DNA of 64,000 bases from Aeromonas australiensis (GTDB lineage: Bacteria > Pseudomonadota > Gammaproteobacteria > Enterobacterales > Aeromonadaceae): assembly GCF_000819725.1 (NCBI RefSeq), contig NZ_CDDH01000056.1:1-64000 (forward strand). The letters are read 5' to 3'. The position numbers were made by a program, and so were the translations under genes. Under the pieces are notes generated by a model. That model saw only the letters and a list, made by a program, of their open reading frames with translations, ran no database searches and was not told where the DNA came from. Below are positions 17,330 to 25,174 of this stretch, one piece after another. The first letter of the stretch is position 1. Every line of letters begins with the position of its first letter.

Positions 17330-18215
17330 TGCCCAAATCAGCCATTAGGCCACAACTTCCCCAGCCCTAGGTGATAGCTATACTTGGAGGCTTTCTAACC
17401 GGCAGACCAAGGGCATTCAGTTTGTTAATCGCACACACGTAGGCCATGATCTCTCCCACTTGTCCGTTGTAGTGACGTAGACTGATTTTTCCCGTCATCA
17501 ATTTTTTGAACCTATACGTCGCCGTCTCGGCCAATGAGCGCCGATGATACCCGGACTGCTGCTTCCAGTGGGTCAACCCCTCCTTGCGTATGACCAGAAC
17601 CGCTTCATTACGTGGATGCCCCTCTTCCCACAGACCGGCATTCTTGCGCGGCGGAATACAGACCCTGGCTCCTTTACGTTTTACCAGTTCATAACAGGCC
17701 TTGGAGTCATATGCGCCATCAGCATACACGGTCCCAAGGGCTCGGCTTAGCGGATTGAACAGGGTCGGCAACACCTCTGCATCATGAACATTTTCCAACG
17801 AGGCCTCGGCTGCCACGATGTCGTGGGTCGCCGTGTCCACCGCCAGATGCAATTTGCGCCAGACCCGGCGCTTGTCATAGCCATGCTTTCTGACCTTCCA
17901 TTCGCCCTAGCCAAACACTTTCAAGCCGGTGGAATCGATAACCAAATCGGTAACCTTGCCCTTGGGTGGCTGGCGGTATACCACCTTCACTGTACTGGCG
18001 CGATTGTTGACGCAGCTGTAGTCGGGTACACACAGCGGCACAAACAGCGAGCCGCGTTTGACCAGGGAACGGTTGTACTGTGACCAGTTGGATATGGCGT
18101 GAAGCGACTTGACCATGATACTGATTTGAAGAGGGATTTGGTGATCAGATCACCGTCTCCACCATAAGTTCAATTCAGGTCACTCTGATTTGGAAAACAA
18201 CACCGGAACAAAGCC
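17330..18215 (-). mobile_element. Degenerate IS5-family element fused to a second relic
   Basis: The left terminal repeat GGCTTTGTTCCGGTGTTG lies at the 18215 end, on the minus strand. The opposite end near 17330-17350 (CTGATTTGGGCAAACGCC) merges directly into the left end of the relic at 16968-17330, in the same orientation. The two copies are therefore a tandem fusion without an intact inner terminus. The transposase inside is broken, so the element is not autonomous. Confidence 0.7.
17367..18116 (-). pseudogene. IS5-family transposase, internal deletion and amber stop
   Basis: The frame from 18116 begins ISNWSQYNRSLVKRGSL and then jumps to CVPDYSCVNNRAS; about 60 codons normally found between these blocks are missing. 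A TAG interrupts the conserved KVFGEGEW block (here KVFG, stop, GEW). After it the frame continues without error through the second Asp (VYADGAYDSK) and the Glu (SLAETATYRFKKL) of the DDE triad to the stop at 17367. It is dead as a transposase. The deletion covers the part that the neighbouring relic still holds. Confidence 0.85.
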
Positions 18216-18497
18216 TAAATAAAGCTGAATATGTTCGAGTTGAGTTACTGTGAGATGAAAAGAGAACCTATTTAAATATAAAAGCGTCTCTTTATTTAAT
18301 TATTTGTAGCCATTTCGTTTATTTATGTTAATTAATTTATTCCCATATATCTTTTGCAACAATGGATTATCAGCAATTTCACATATCTCCATTTTCTTTT
18401 TCAATTGCTTTGTTTGTGAGTTCCATCACTAAAGACGACATCCTTATTCTGATAAGATTTTTACGTGTTGAACATTAATATATTTAGAGAGAAAAAA
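18117..18497. other. Upstream region of the deo operon
   Basis: Apart from the IS end (to 18215) this is an AT-rich non-coding stretch that must hold the promoter of the deoxyribose operon. I see no unambiguous operator palindrome. The regulator gene normally found beside deoK (deoQ type) is absent, and the IS relics occupy the position where it might have been. Confidence 0.4.
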
Positions 18498-19415
18498 ATG
18501 ATCGCTGTTATTGGCTCAAATATGGTCGACCTGATCACGTACACCCATACAATGCCAAAAGAAGGGGAAACACTTGAGGCACCAGATTTCAAATTAGGAT
18601 GTGGTGGTAAGGGTGCAAATCAAGCTGTTGCAGCAGCAAAGCTGGGCTCGAATGTCATGATGCTAACTAAAGTTGGCGATGATGTCTTTGCTGATAATAC
18701 AATACGTAACTTGGAATCATTTGGTATCGAAACAAAGTATGTAGAAAAAGTAAAAGGCACTAGTAGTGGTGTTGCACCGATCTTTGTCAATCCTAGCTCG
18801 AGCAACAGCATTCTGATTATTAAAGGTGCCAACAACTATCTCTTACCAGAAGATATCGATAGAGCAGCCGAGGATCTGAAACGCTGTAAATTAATTGTAC
18901 TTCAACTAGAAATAAAGCTAGAGACGGTATATCACGCAATCGAATTTGGCAATAAGCATGGCATCCAGGTTTTGCTTAATCCTGCACCAGCCTTGAAAAA
19001 CCTCGATATTAACTATGCCTGTAAGTGTGATTTCTTTGTGCCTAATGAATCAGAACTAGAGATCATGACAGGCATGGCGATCAACAGTATAGACAATGTG
19101 AGAAATGCGGCCAAGACACTGATAAACAAGGGATTAAAGAACATCATTGTCACTCTTGGCCAGCAAGGGTCACTCTGGATGACTCAGGATTCCGAATTGC
19201 ATGTCCCGGCTCCCCGCGTGAATGCCGTTGATACAAGTGGTGCTGGCGACGCTTTTATAGGCTGTTTTTCCCACTACTATGTCAATATCGGTGATATTGA
19301 AACCGCCATGAGAAAAGCATCTCTATATGCCGCCTATAGCGTGATGGGAAAGGGTACGCAGGCTTCCTATCCATCGATTGAAAAATTCCATGACTTTCTC
19401 CAACTTCATGAATAA
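18498..19415 (+). CDS. deoK: Deoxyribokinase/ribokinase (PfkB family)
   Basis: A 305-residue PfkB sugar kinase that would phosphorylate 2-deoxy-D-ribose (or ribose) at the 5 position. The substrate motif GCGGKGANQAVAAA lies near residues 35-50, and the C-terminal ATP/anion-hole motif DTSGAGDAFIGC contains the catalytic Asp. The start at 18498 is chosen over an upstream ATG because AGAGAG stands just before it and the protein then begins at the first strand. It is followed after 14 bases by a FucP-like permease, then a DUF4432 epimerase and deoC. That order is the reason for preferring deoxyribokinase over ribokinase. Confidence 0.82.
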   Translation: MIAVIGSNMVDLITYTHTMPKEGETLEAPDFKLGCGGKGANQAVAAAKLGSNVMMLTKVGDDVFADNTIRNLESFGIETKYVEKVKGTSSGVAPIFVNPSSSNSILIIKGANNYLLPEDIDRAAEDLKRCKLIVLQLEIKLETVYHAIEFGNKHGIQVLLNPAPALKNLDINYACKCDFFVPNESELEIMTGMAINSIDNVRNAAKTLINKGLKNIIVTLGQQGSLWMTQDSELHVPAPRVNAVDTSGAGDAFIGCFSHYYVNIGDIETAMRKASLYAAYSVMGKGTQASYPSIEKFHDFLQLHE

Positions 19416-19429
19416 AAAGGCATAAAAAA

Positions 19430-20749
19430 ATGAACAAAGTTATTCAGTTACCAGACGGTTATCTCAATAAAACACCAATATTTCAATTTATTTTACTGTC
19501 CTGCCTATTCCCACTTTGGGGCTGCGCGGCATCCTTAAATGACATTCTTATTACTCAGTTCAAAAGCGTGTTTGAACTTAGTAACTTTGCCTCAGCATTG
19601 GTCCAGAGCGCCTTTTATGGCGGTTATTTCCTGATCGCTATCCCAGCGTCACTAGTAATTAAAAAGAACACCTATAAATTTGCCATCCTTGTGGGACTGA
19701 CACTTTACATTGGCGGCTGTACGATGTTCTTCCCTGCCTCGCACATGGCTACCTATACCATGTTTCTTGCAGCCATATTTGCCATCGCGATCGGCCTAAG
19801 CTTCCTAGAAACAGCGGCTAATACTTATAGCTCCATGATTGGCCCGAAAGAAACAGCCATACTGCGCCTTAATATCAGTCAGACATTTTACCCAATCGGT
19901 GCCATTGCAGGTATCCTGCTAGGTAAATACTTGGTGTTCCATGACGGTGATAGCTTGGAAGCTACCATGATGAGTCTGAATGGAGCGGAGTTGCACAACT
20001 TCAAGTTGGCAATGCTGGAAAAAACTCTAGAACCCTATAAATATATGATTATGGTGCTGATGGTAGTGTTTATTCTGTTCGCTACAACCAAGTTCCCGAA
20101 ATGCAAGGTTGAGCAAACGGCTAGTCGTAAGCGCCCATCCGCTACCGACACTCTGCGCTACCTGTCTACTAACAAGCGCTTCCGTAAGGGTATTATCGCG
20201 CAGTTCCTTTATGTTGGTATGCAAGTGGCGGTTTGGTCATTCACCATCCGTCTGGCCTTGGAACTGGGTAATATCAACGAGCGTGATGCGTCAAACTTCA
20301 TGGTGTACAGCTTCATCTGCTTCTTCGTCGGTAAATTTGTAGCCAACATTTTGATGACAAAGTTCAGCCCGGAAAAAGTGTTAGCACTGTACGCTGTTAT
20401 CGGCGTCTTCACCTTAGCTTATGTAGCCTTAGTTCCGGACTTTAGTGCTGTCTACATGGCGGTATTTGTCTCGATTCTGTTCGGCCCTTGCTGGGCAACT
20501 ATTTATGCTGGGACTCTTGACACAGTAGACAATGAGCACACAGAGATGGCGGGGGCTGTGATTGTAATGGCCATCGTGGGGGCAGCAGTGGTGCCTGCCA
20601 TACAGGGTTTGGTTGCCGATACGGTAGGCTCTCTGCAAGCGTCCTTCTTGGTCTCGATGTGCTGCTTTGTCTATGTCGGTATGTATTTCTACGGCGAACA
20701 CAAAATGAAGATTGCCGTAGATTCCACAGCCACTCGTGCCAATGCGTAA
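19430..20749 (+). CDS. deoP: Deoxyribose permease, FucP-type MFS transporter
   Basis: A 439-residue inner-membrane protein with about twelve hydrophobic segments. The N-terminal segment FQFILLSCLFPLWGCAASLN, with FLETAANTYSSMIGP in the middle, is characteristic of the fucose/proton symporter subfamily. In Salmonella a FucP relative, DeoP, imports deoxyribose and is encoded between deoK and deoX as here. The gene lies inside the operon with short gaps on both sides. Confidence 0.82.
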   Translation: MNKVIQLPDGYLNKTPIFQFILLSCLFPLWGCAASLNDILITQFKSVFELSNFASALVQSAFYGGYFLIAIPASLVIKKNTYKFAILVGLTLYIGGCTMFFPASHMATYTMFLAAIFAIAIGLSFLETAANTYSSMIGPKETAILRLNISQTFYPIGAIAGILLGKYLVFHDGDSLEATMMSLNGAELHNFKLAMLEKTLEPYKYMIMVLMVVFILFATTKFPKCKVEQTASRKRPSATDTLRYLSTNKRFRKGIIAQFLYVGMQVAVWSFTIRLALELGNINERDASNFMVYSFICFFVGKFVANILMTKFSPEKVLALYAVIGVFTLAYVALVPDFSAVYMAVFVSILFGPCWATIYAGTLDTVDNEHTEMAGAVIVMAIVGAAVVPAIQGLVADTVGSLQASFLVSMCCFVYVGMYFYGEHKMKIAVDSTATRANA

Positions 20750-20758
20750 GGAGTTGCT

Positions 20759-21772
20759 ATGAACACTAATATCCCATTGTGGCGTGAGTTGTTCACCCAA
20801 CTACCACATCTGCTCCTTAAAAACGACGCATTCCAGGTCACCGCTAGTCGTTATCCCAGTGGTGTGGAGGCTCTGGAGATCAAGAACTCACGGGGGAATC
20901 TTATCATTTTGCCTTGGATGGGCCAGATGATATGGGGAGCAGAGTTTGATGGTCACAACCTAACCATGAAAAATATGTTTACTCAACCCAAGCCGGTGAA
21001 CGAAGTGATCGGGACTTATGGATGCTTTGCCTATCATTCGGGACTGTTGGCAAATGGTTGCCCAGCACCGGATGATACCCATCCATTACACGGTGAAATG
21101 CCCTGCGCTCCCATGGATGAGGCTTGGATAGAACTGACGGAGGATACCCTGACGTTGTGTGGCCGTATCGAGTATGTGATGGGGTTCGGACATCATTACC
21201 GGGCCGAACCCAGTGTTACCCTGCATAAAGACAGCGCACTCTTTGAAATTTCCATGTCAGTCACCAATCTGGCCTCGGTCAACATGCCGCTACAGTATAT
21301 GTGTCACATGAATTATGCCTATGTGGCGGGTGCAACATTCGGCCAGAACATCCCGGCTGAAGCCTGGCGTTTGCGTGAGTCAATCCCAGCCCATGTAACA
21401 CCAACACCGACATGGACGGTGTTCAATCAAGCCATACAGAATGGTCGGGTGACGTTGGATTGCTTGAACCAGCCTGAGTGTTATGACCCCGAGATCGTGT
21501 TCTTTGCCGATGAGCTGGACTGCTATACCGCCGAGCCGGAATTCACCATGACCGCACCCGATGGTACGACCTTTCTCACCCGGTTCAGTAGCACTGAGTT
21601 CAATTATGCCACCCGCTGGATATTGCACAATGATGATCAGAAGGTCGCGGCCTTTGTGCTGCCAGCGACCTGCCGCCCAGAAGGGTTTAAGGCCGCAAAT
21701 CTGAATGGCACCCTGATTAAGCTTGCACCAAACGAAACGAAAGTCTTCAAAGTTACGACCGGCATTGCCTAA
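20759..21772 (+). CDS. deoX: DUF4432 aldose-1-epimerase-like protein
   Basis: A 337-residue beta-sandwich protein of the galactose-mutarotase superfamily (DUF4432). Typical stretches are IKNSRGNLIILPWMGQMIW, HPLHGEMPCAPMDEAW with a conserved His, and YMCHMNYAYV. It probably interconverts anomers of deoxyribose so that the kinase receives the right form; this follows from family and from the deoK-deoP-deoX order rather than from direct evidence. AAGGAG precedes the ATG. A hairpin follows before deoC. Confidence 0.78.
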   Translation: MNTNIPLWRELFTQLPHLLLKNDAFQVTASRYPSGVEALEIKNSRGNLIILPWMGQMIWGAEFDGHNLTMKNMFTQPKPVNEVIGTYGCFAYHSGLLANGCPAPDDTHPLHGEMPCAPMDEAWIELTEDTLTLCGRIEYVMGFGHHYRAEPSVTLHKDSALFEISMSVTNLASVNMPLQYMCHMNYAYVAGATFGQNIPAEAWRLRESIPAHVTPTPTWTVFNQAIQNGRVTLDCLNQPECYDPEIVFFADELDCYTAEPEFTMTAPDGTTFLTRFSSTEFNYATRWILHNDDQKVAAFVLPATCRPEGFKAANLNGTLIKLAPNETKVFKVTTGIA

Positions 21773-21786
21773 GACTAATAAGTAAG

Positions 21787-21808
21787 AAGGGTGGGAAGTC
21801 CCACCCTT
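21787..21808 (+). terminator. Intercistronic hairpin between deoX and deoC
   Basis: Nine-base arms AAGGGTGGG and CCCACCCTT with an AAGT loop are followed by ATATTTTT. It lies between two genes of one operon, so it is more likely a partial terminator or an mRNA-stability element that sets deoC level than the operon end. Confidence 0.7.
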
Positions 21809-21826
21809 ATATTTTTGGAGAGAAGT

Positions 21827-22591
21827 ATGAACAGCAGTATTCGTGCCCTTACCTTGATGGATCTCACCACCCTCAACGAGGATGATACTGACGCCAAGGT
21901 CATTGAGCTTTGTCAACAGGCCAAGACCCGTTTTGGCAACACCGCCGCCATCTGTATCTTCCCCCGTTTTATCCCTGTTGCACGCAAAGCTCTGCAAGAA
22001 CAGGGCACACCTGATATCCGGATTGCGACCGTGACCAACTTTCCCAACGGGAACGATGACATCGAGATTGCCGTTGCAGAAACACGTGCAGCAATTGCCT
22101 ATGGTGCCGATGAAGTCGATGTGGTTTTTCCCTATCGAGCCTTAATGAAGGGAAATGAGAAAATTGGATTTGAATTGGTCCGTGCTTGTAAGGAAGTCTG
22201 CGAGACTGCCGCGGTGACGCTGAAAGTCATCATTGAATCGGGAGAATTACAGTCAGAGCACCTCATACGCCTAGCCTCCTCTATCGCGATCAATGCGGGG
22301 GCTGATTTTATAAAAACATCCACAGGAAAGGTCAAGGTGAATGCCACACCAGAAAGTGCACGTGCGATGCTGGAGGTCATTCGAGAGATGGGCGTTCAGG
22401 ATACTGTCGGTTTTAAAGCCGCTGGAGGAGTCAAAACGGCAGAAGATGCGGCGTGCTATTTGGCTATGGCCGATGAGATCATGGGGCCAAACTGGGTATC
22501 CGTTGATCGTTATCGGTTTGGGGCATCCAGTCTGCTCGGCAGTCTGCTTACTGACCTCGGTGAGAAGTTAGAGGTACTGGGGGACTACTGA
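21827..22591 (+). CDS. deoC: Deoxyribose-phosphate aldolase
   Basis: A 254-residue class I aldolase that cleaves 2-deoxyribose-5-phosphate to glyceraldehyde-3-phosphate and acetaldehyde. The Schiff-base Lys is in DFIKTSTGK, a second conserved Lys is in [11 protein letters not shown], and the phosphate-binding end is [11 protein letters not shown]. The start at 21827 has GGAGAGAAGT ahead of it. With deoK, deoP and deoX it completes a pathway from external deoxyribose to central metabolism. A second chromosomal deoC for nucleoside salvage is likely outside the window. Confidence 0.93.
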   Translation: MNSSIRALTLMDLTTLNEDDTDAKVIELCQQAKTRFGNTAAICIFPRFIPVARKALQEQGTPDIRIATVTNFPNGNDDIEIAVAETRAAIAYGADEVDVVFPYRALMKGNEKIGFELVRACKEVCETAAVTLKVIIESGELQSEHLIRLASSIAINAGADFIKTSTGKVKVNATPESARAMLEVIREMGVQDTVGFKAAGGVKTAEDAACYLAMADEIMGPNWVSVDRYRFGASSLLGSLLTDLGEKLEVLGDY

Positions 22592-22610
22592 ATAACATAA
22601 TGCTATTCAA

Positions 22611-22639
22611 CAAACAGGCTGCACTCCGCAGCCTGTTTG
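22611..22639 (+). terminator. deo operon terminator
   Basis: A perfect 12-bp stem, CAAACAGGCTGC/GCAGCCTGTTTG, with an ACTCC loop lies 20 bases past the deoC stop. The T-run is weak, but the stem ends in TTTG. Confidence 0.75.
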
Positions 22640-22900
22640 CTTATGGTAACAAAAGTACCAGCCTAGCAGGCGATCTCGCTAGGTTGCCGGGTCCTTACCA
22701 GTCTTATCTTTACTTACTATTAGCGTATTGAATTATTTACTCTTTTTTTTTAACTGTATGGTCTTGGAATTAGATAACAACTACACAGAATTGATACTAA
22801 GTGGCCAAATTCACTATGCCACTTCAGTCCCCTAAACACCCGGCTCTGTTATCTGAGTTGTGCAATAAGCCGAATGAGGGCTATTATCGGTTCATATCGT

Positions 22901-22927
22901 GAGCCGAATGTGGTGTCAATTCGGCTC
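22901..22927 (+). promoter_or_regulatory. Palindromic operator upstream of fic
   Basis: Nine-base inverted arms GAGCCGAAT (22901-22909) and ATTCGGCTC (22919-22927) are separated by nine bases, with a further half site AGCCGAATGAG at 22868-22878. The palindrome lies 52 bases before the preferred fic start. Because the Fic protein ends in a winged helix-turn-helix, autoregulation through this site is likely. Confidence 0.7.
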
Positions 22928-22978
22928 ATTGTTGGCATTGCACTGCTTGCCCGCGACACAAAATCAGCGAGATTATCG

Positions 22979-24115
22979 ATGACCGTAGACTGGATCTGGC
23001 AACACGAGAACTGGCCTCATTTTTGCTGGCAAGACCGGCAGTTACTGCCAAAGCTACGCCAAGTGCACCGTAATCTGGGGTTGCTCCAGGGCCTTCACTT
23101 ATCAGCTCACAACACAACACTGGCGCATCAGACACATGCCCTAGATACGCTGCTGGCCAATGTCGTCGCGTCCTCGGCTATCGAGAATCAACAACTGAAC
23201 TCTCAGTCGTTACGTGCATCTCTGGCATGTCGCCTCGGGATAGTGGAGCAGTCCCCCTACCCTACCTCAGTTAGATCCGAGGGACTGGCCGCGATGATTG
23301 TGGATGCAATTAGCAGCGATGAGCAGTTGACGCTTGAACGCCTGCTGCAATGGCATCGCTGGCTTTTTCCCGCAGATGACCGGAGATCGCATCAGATACG
23401 TGTTGGCCAGCTGCGTGGTGATGAGCCGATGCAGGTGATATCCGGAGCACGAGATCGACTAACCGTGCATTTCGAGGCACCACCACGAGAGGGGCTGGAG
23501 GAGGCATTGGCGACATTTGTCGACTGGTTCAGAAGCAGTCTCGATGAGCCCTGCCTAGACCCATTACTAAGGGCCGCCATCAGCCACATATGGTTTGTCA
23601 CTTTGCATCCGTTTGATGACGGTAACGGACGGATTGCCCGAGCCCTCACCGATCTTGCACTCTCTCAGGCCGACAACCAGAGCATCACTCTGTATGCAAT
23701 GTCGACCATGATTTTCGAACACCGAGCCGATTACTATCGCGCTCTGGAGCAGACTCAGAGAGGAGGCGTGGATGTCACAGAGTGGCTGGTTTGGTTTTTG
23801 GACACACTCAACGTCACGCTGGAACAGGCCCAACAATCATGCACACATGCGCTTGCTCGAAACCGCTTCTGGCTGCTACACGCTAGTGACCAATTGTGCC
23901 CTGAACAGGTGATGATACTGAACCATTTGCTCGACGGTTACACACAGGACGGCCTTCCGTACATTAGTGCCAGCCAGTATCAAAAAATTGCTCAGGTGAG
24001 CAAATCTACAGCCACGCGCCACCTTACTGATCTACTGGAAAAAAACTGCCTAGAAAAAGAACCTGGTGGAGGCGGTAGAAATACCCGTTATAGGCTCAAA
24101 TTGACAAATCACTGA
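22979..24115 (+). CDS. Fic family protein with DUF4172 N-terminus and winged-helix C-terminus
   Basis: A 378-residue Fic enzyme that would AMPylate (or otherwise modify) a target hydroxyl. The N-terminal DUF4172 part starts MTVDWIWQHENWPHFCW. The inhibitory helix motif SSAIEN matches (S/T)xxxE(G/N), so the protein is probably self-inhibited. The active site HPFDDGNGRIARA (His at about residue 210) is intact. The C-terminal 60 residues (QKIAQVSKSTATRHLTDLLE) form a winged helix. The start at 22979 is preferred because the longer frame would run through the operator palindrome. It is a single gene between the deo operon and the nuclease-helicase pair. Confidence 0.88.
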   Translation: MTVDWIWQHENWPHFCWQDRQLLPKLRQVHRNLGLLQGLHLSAHNTTLAHQTHALDTLLANVVASSAIENQQLNSQSLRASLACRLGIVEQSPYPTSVRSEGLAAMIVDAISSDEQLTLERLLQWHRWLFPADDRRSHQIRVGQLRGDEPMQVISGARDRLTVHFEAPPREGLEEALATFVDWFRSSLDEPCLDPLLRAAISHIWFVTLHPFDDGNGRIARALTDLALSQADNQSITLYAMSTMIFEHRADYYRALEQTQRGGVDVTEWLVWFLDTLNVTLEQAQQSCTHALARNRFWLLHASDQLCPEQVMILNHLLDGYTQDGLPYISASQYQKIAQVSKSTATRHLTDLLEKNCLEKEPGGGGRNTRYRLKLTNH

Positions 24116-24187
24116 TAAAGGGACTCAAAATAGGATGAGTTTCACAGACCTGTTCTTAGCGGCGATTTTCTGGGACCCTTTACAGTC

Positions 24188-25174
24188 ATGACAAGTCAAT
24201 TCAGCTCAATACAGTACGCCTTCGCCTTAGACAGCCAAGGCGCACTCACGCACATTAGCGATGCTCTGCGCTCGAGTATCTACACCTGTCCAGGCTGTAA
24301 AAAAAACCTCACGCCAGTATTAGGCGAAAACTATGCTAAGCACTTCCGTCATTCTGAAGAATGTTGCGCCGTTGAAACCTACCTGCACAAGTGCGCCAAA
24401 GAAGCATTCTTCTATCGCTACCAACAAGCTCTCAGCCACGAAGTGCCTATTAGCCTTGAGCTAGAGCGCCGGGTTTCCTGTAATGGTTCTCGTTTGGCAT
24501 TAGTTAGGGACGAAACACTTCACTGCCTAAAATTCGTACCTGCGCGCTACAACTTGACTCAATTCTTCGATCAGGCGGAATTGGAAAAGTACGATAAGGT
24601 TACAGGACTGCGCCCAGACATAATGTTGTGTGATGCTGCTGGCGAAAGGCGTTGTTATGTCGAGATTTTTGTTACGCACCCCTGCTCTCAAGAGAAGATC
24701 GAAACCGGCATCCCGATTCTTGAGTTTAAGGTTCACTCTGCCGCCGATATTCAGATGTTGCTTACCGGGTCATATTCAATCAAGGATACTTCTCTGAGAG
24801 TGTTCAACTGGGCCCCTCCCTCGCAAACCGTTGATACGTGCACTGGAGTCTGCTCCGCAGGTAACGTGGTTATGTCTGTTTGGAGCTTAAGCGATTCCGG
24901 CCGACTCAACGAACAAACGATGCGGCTCGCTGAAGTGGATCTTACAATCAACTCTGACGTCAACACATGGCCGAAATCGTTAGGAAGTGCCGAGTTGGCC
25001 GATAACTTAAGAACTTTTCTCCGTCAAGCCGATCCTCATTCGTTATTTTCTAACTGCATTATGTGCGAGCAAGCAAACCGCTGGGAGGATGGCTATCTGC
25101 AATGTCGAAGTAAGGCAAAAATAGTTCCTTACACAGAGGCCCGTCAGTGCGCCAGTTACAAGGTTAAGGCATGA
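24188..25174 (+). CDS. CoiA-like nuclease with zinc-finger N-terminus
   Basis: A 328-residue protein resembling competence protein CoiA and related restriction-fold nucleases. An N-terminal CPGCKKNLTPV and KHFRHSEECC segment could bind zinc. The central GLRPDIMLCDAAGERRCYVE is a PD-(D/E)xK-like core with Asp at RPD and Glu at YVE. A second cysteine cluster (NCIMCEQANRWEDGYLQC) ends the protein. Its stop overlaps the start of the UvrD-like helicase by four bases, so the two products are made together and probably act together on DNA. Confidence 0.72.
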   Translation: MTSQFSSIQYAFALDSQGALTHISDALRSSIYTCPGCKKNLTPVLGENYAKHFRHSEECCAVETYLHKCAKEAFFYRYQQALSHEVPISLELERRVSCNGSRLALVRDETLHCLKFVPARYNLTQFFDQAELEKYDKVTGLRPDIMLCDAAGERRCYVEIFVTHPCSQEKIETGIPILEFKVHSAADIQMLLTGSYSIKDTSLRVFNWAPPSQTVDTCTGVCSAGNVVMSVWSLSDSGRLNEQTMRLAEVDLTINSDVNTWPKSLGSAELADNLRTFLRQADPHSLFSNCIMCEQANRWEDGYLQCRSKAKIVPYTEARQCASYKVKA

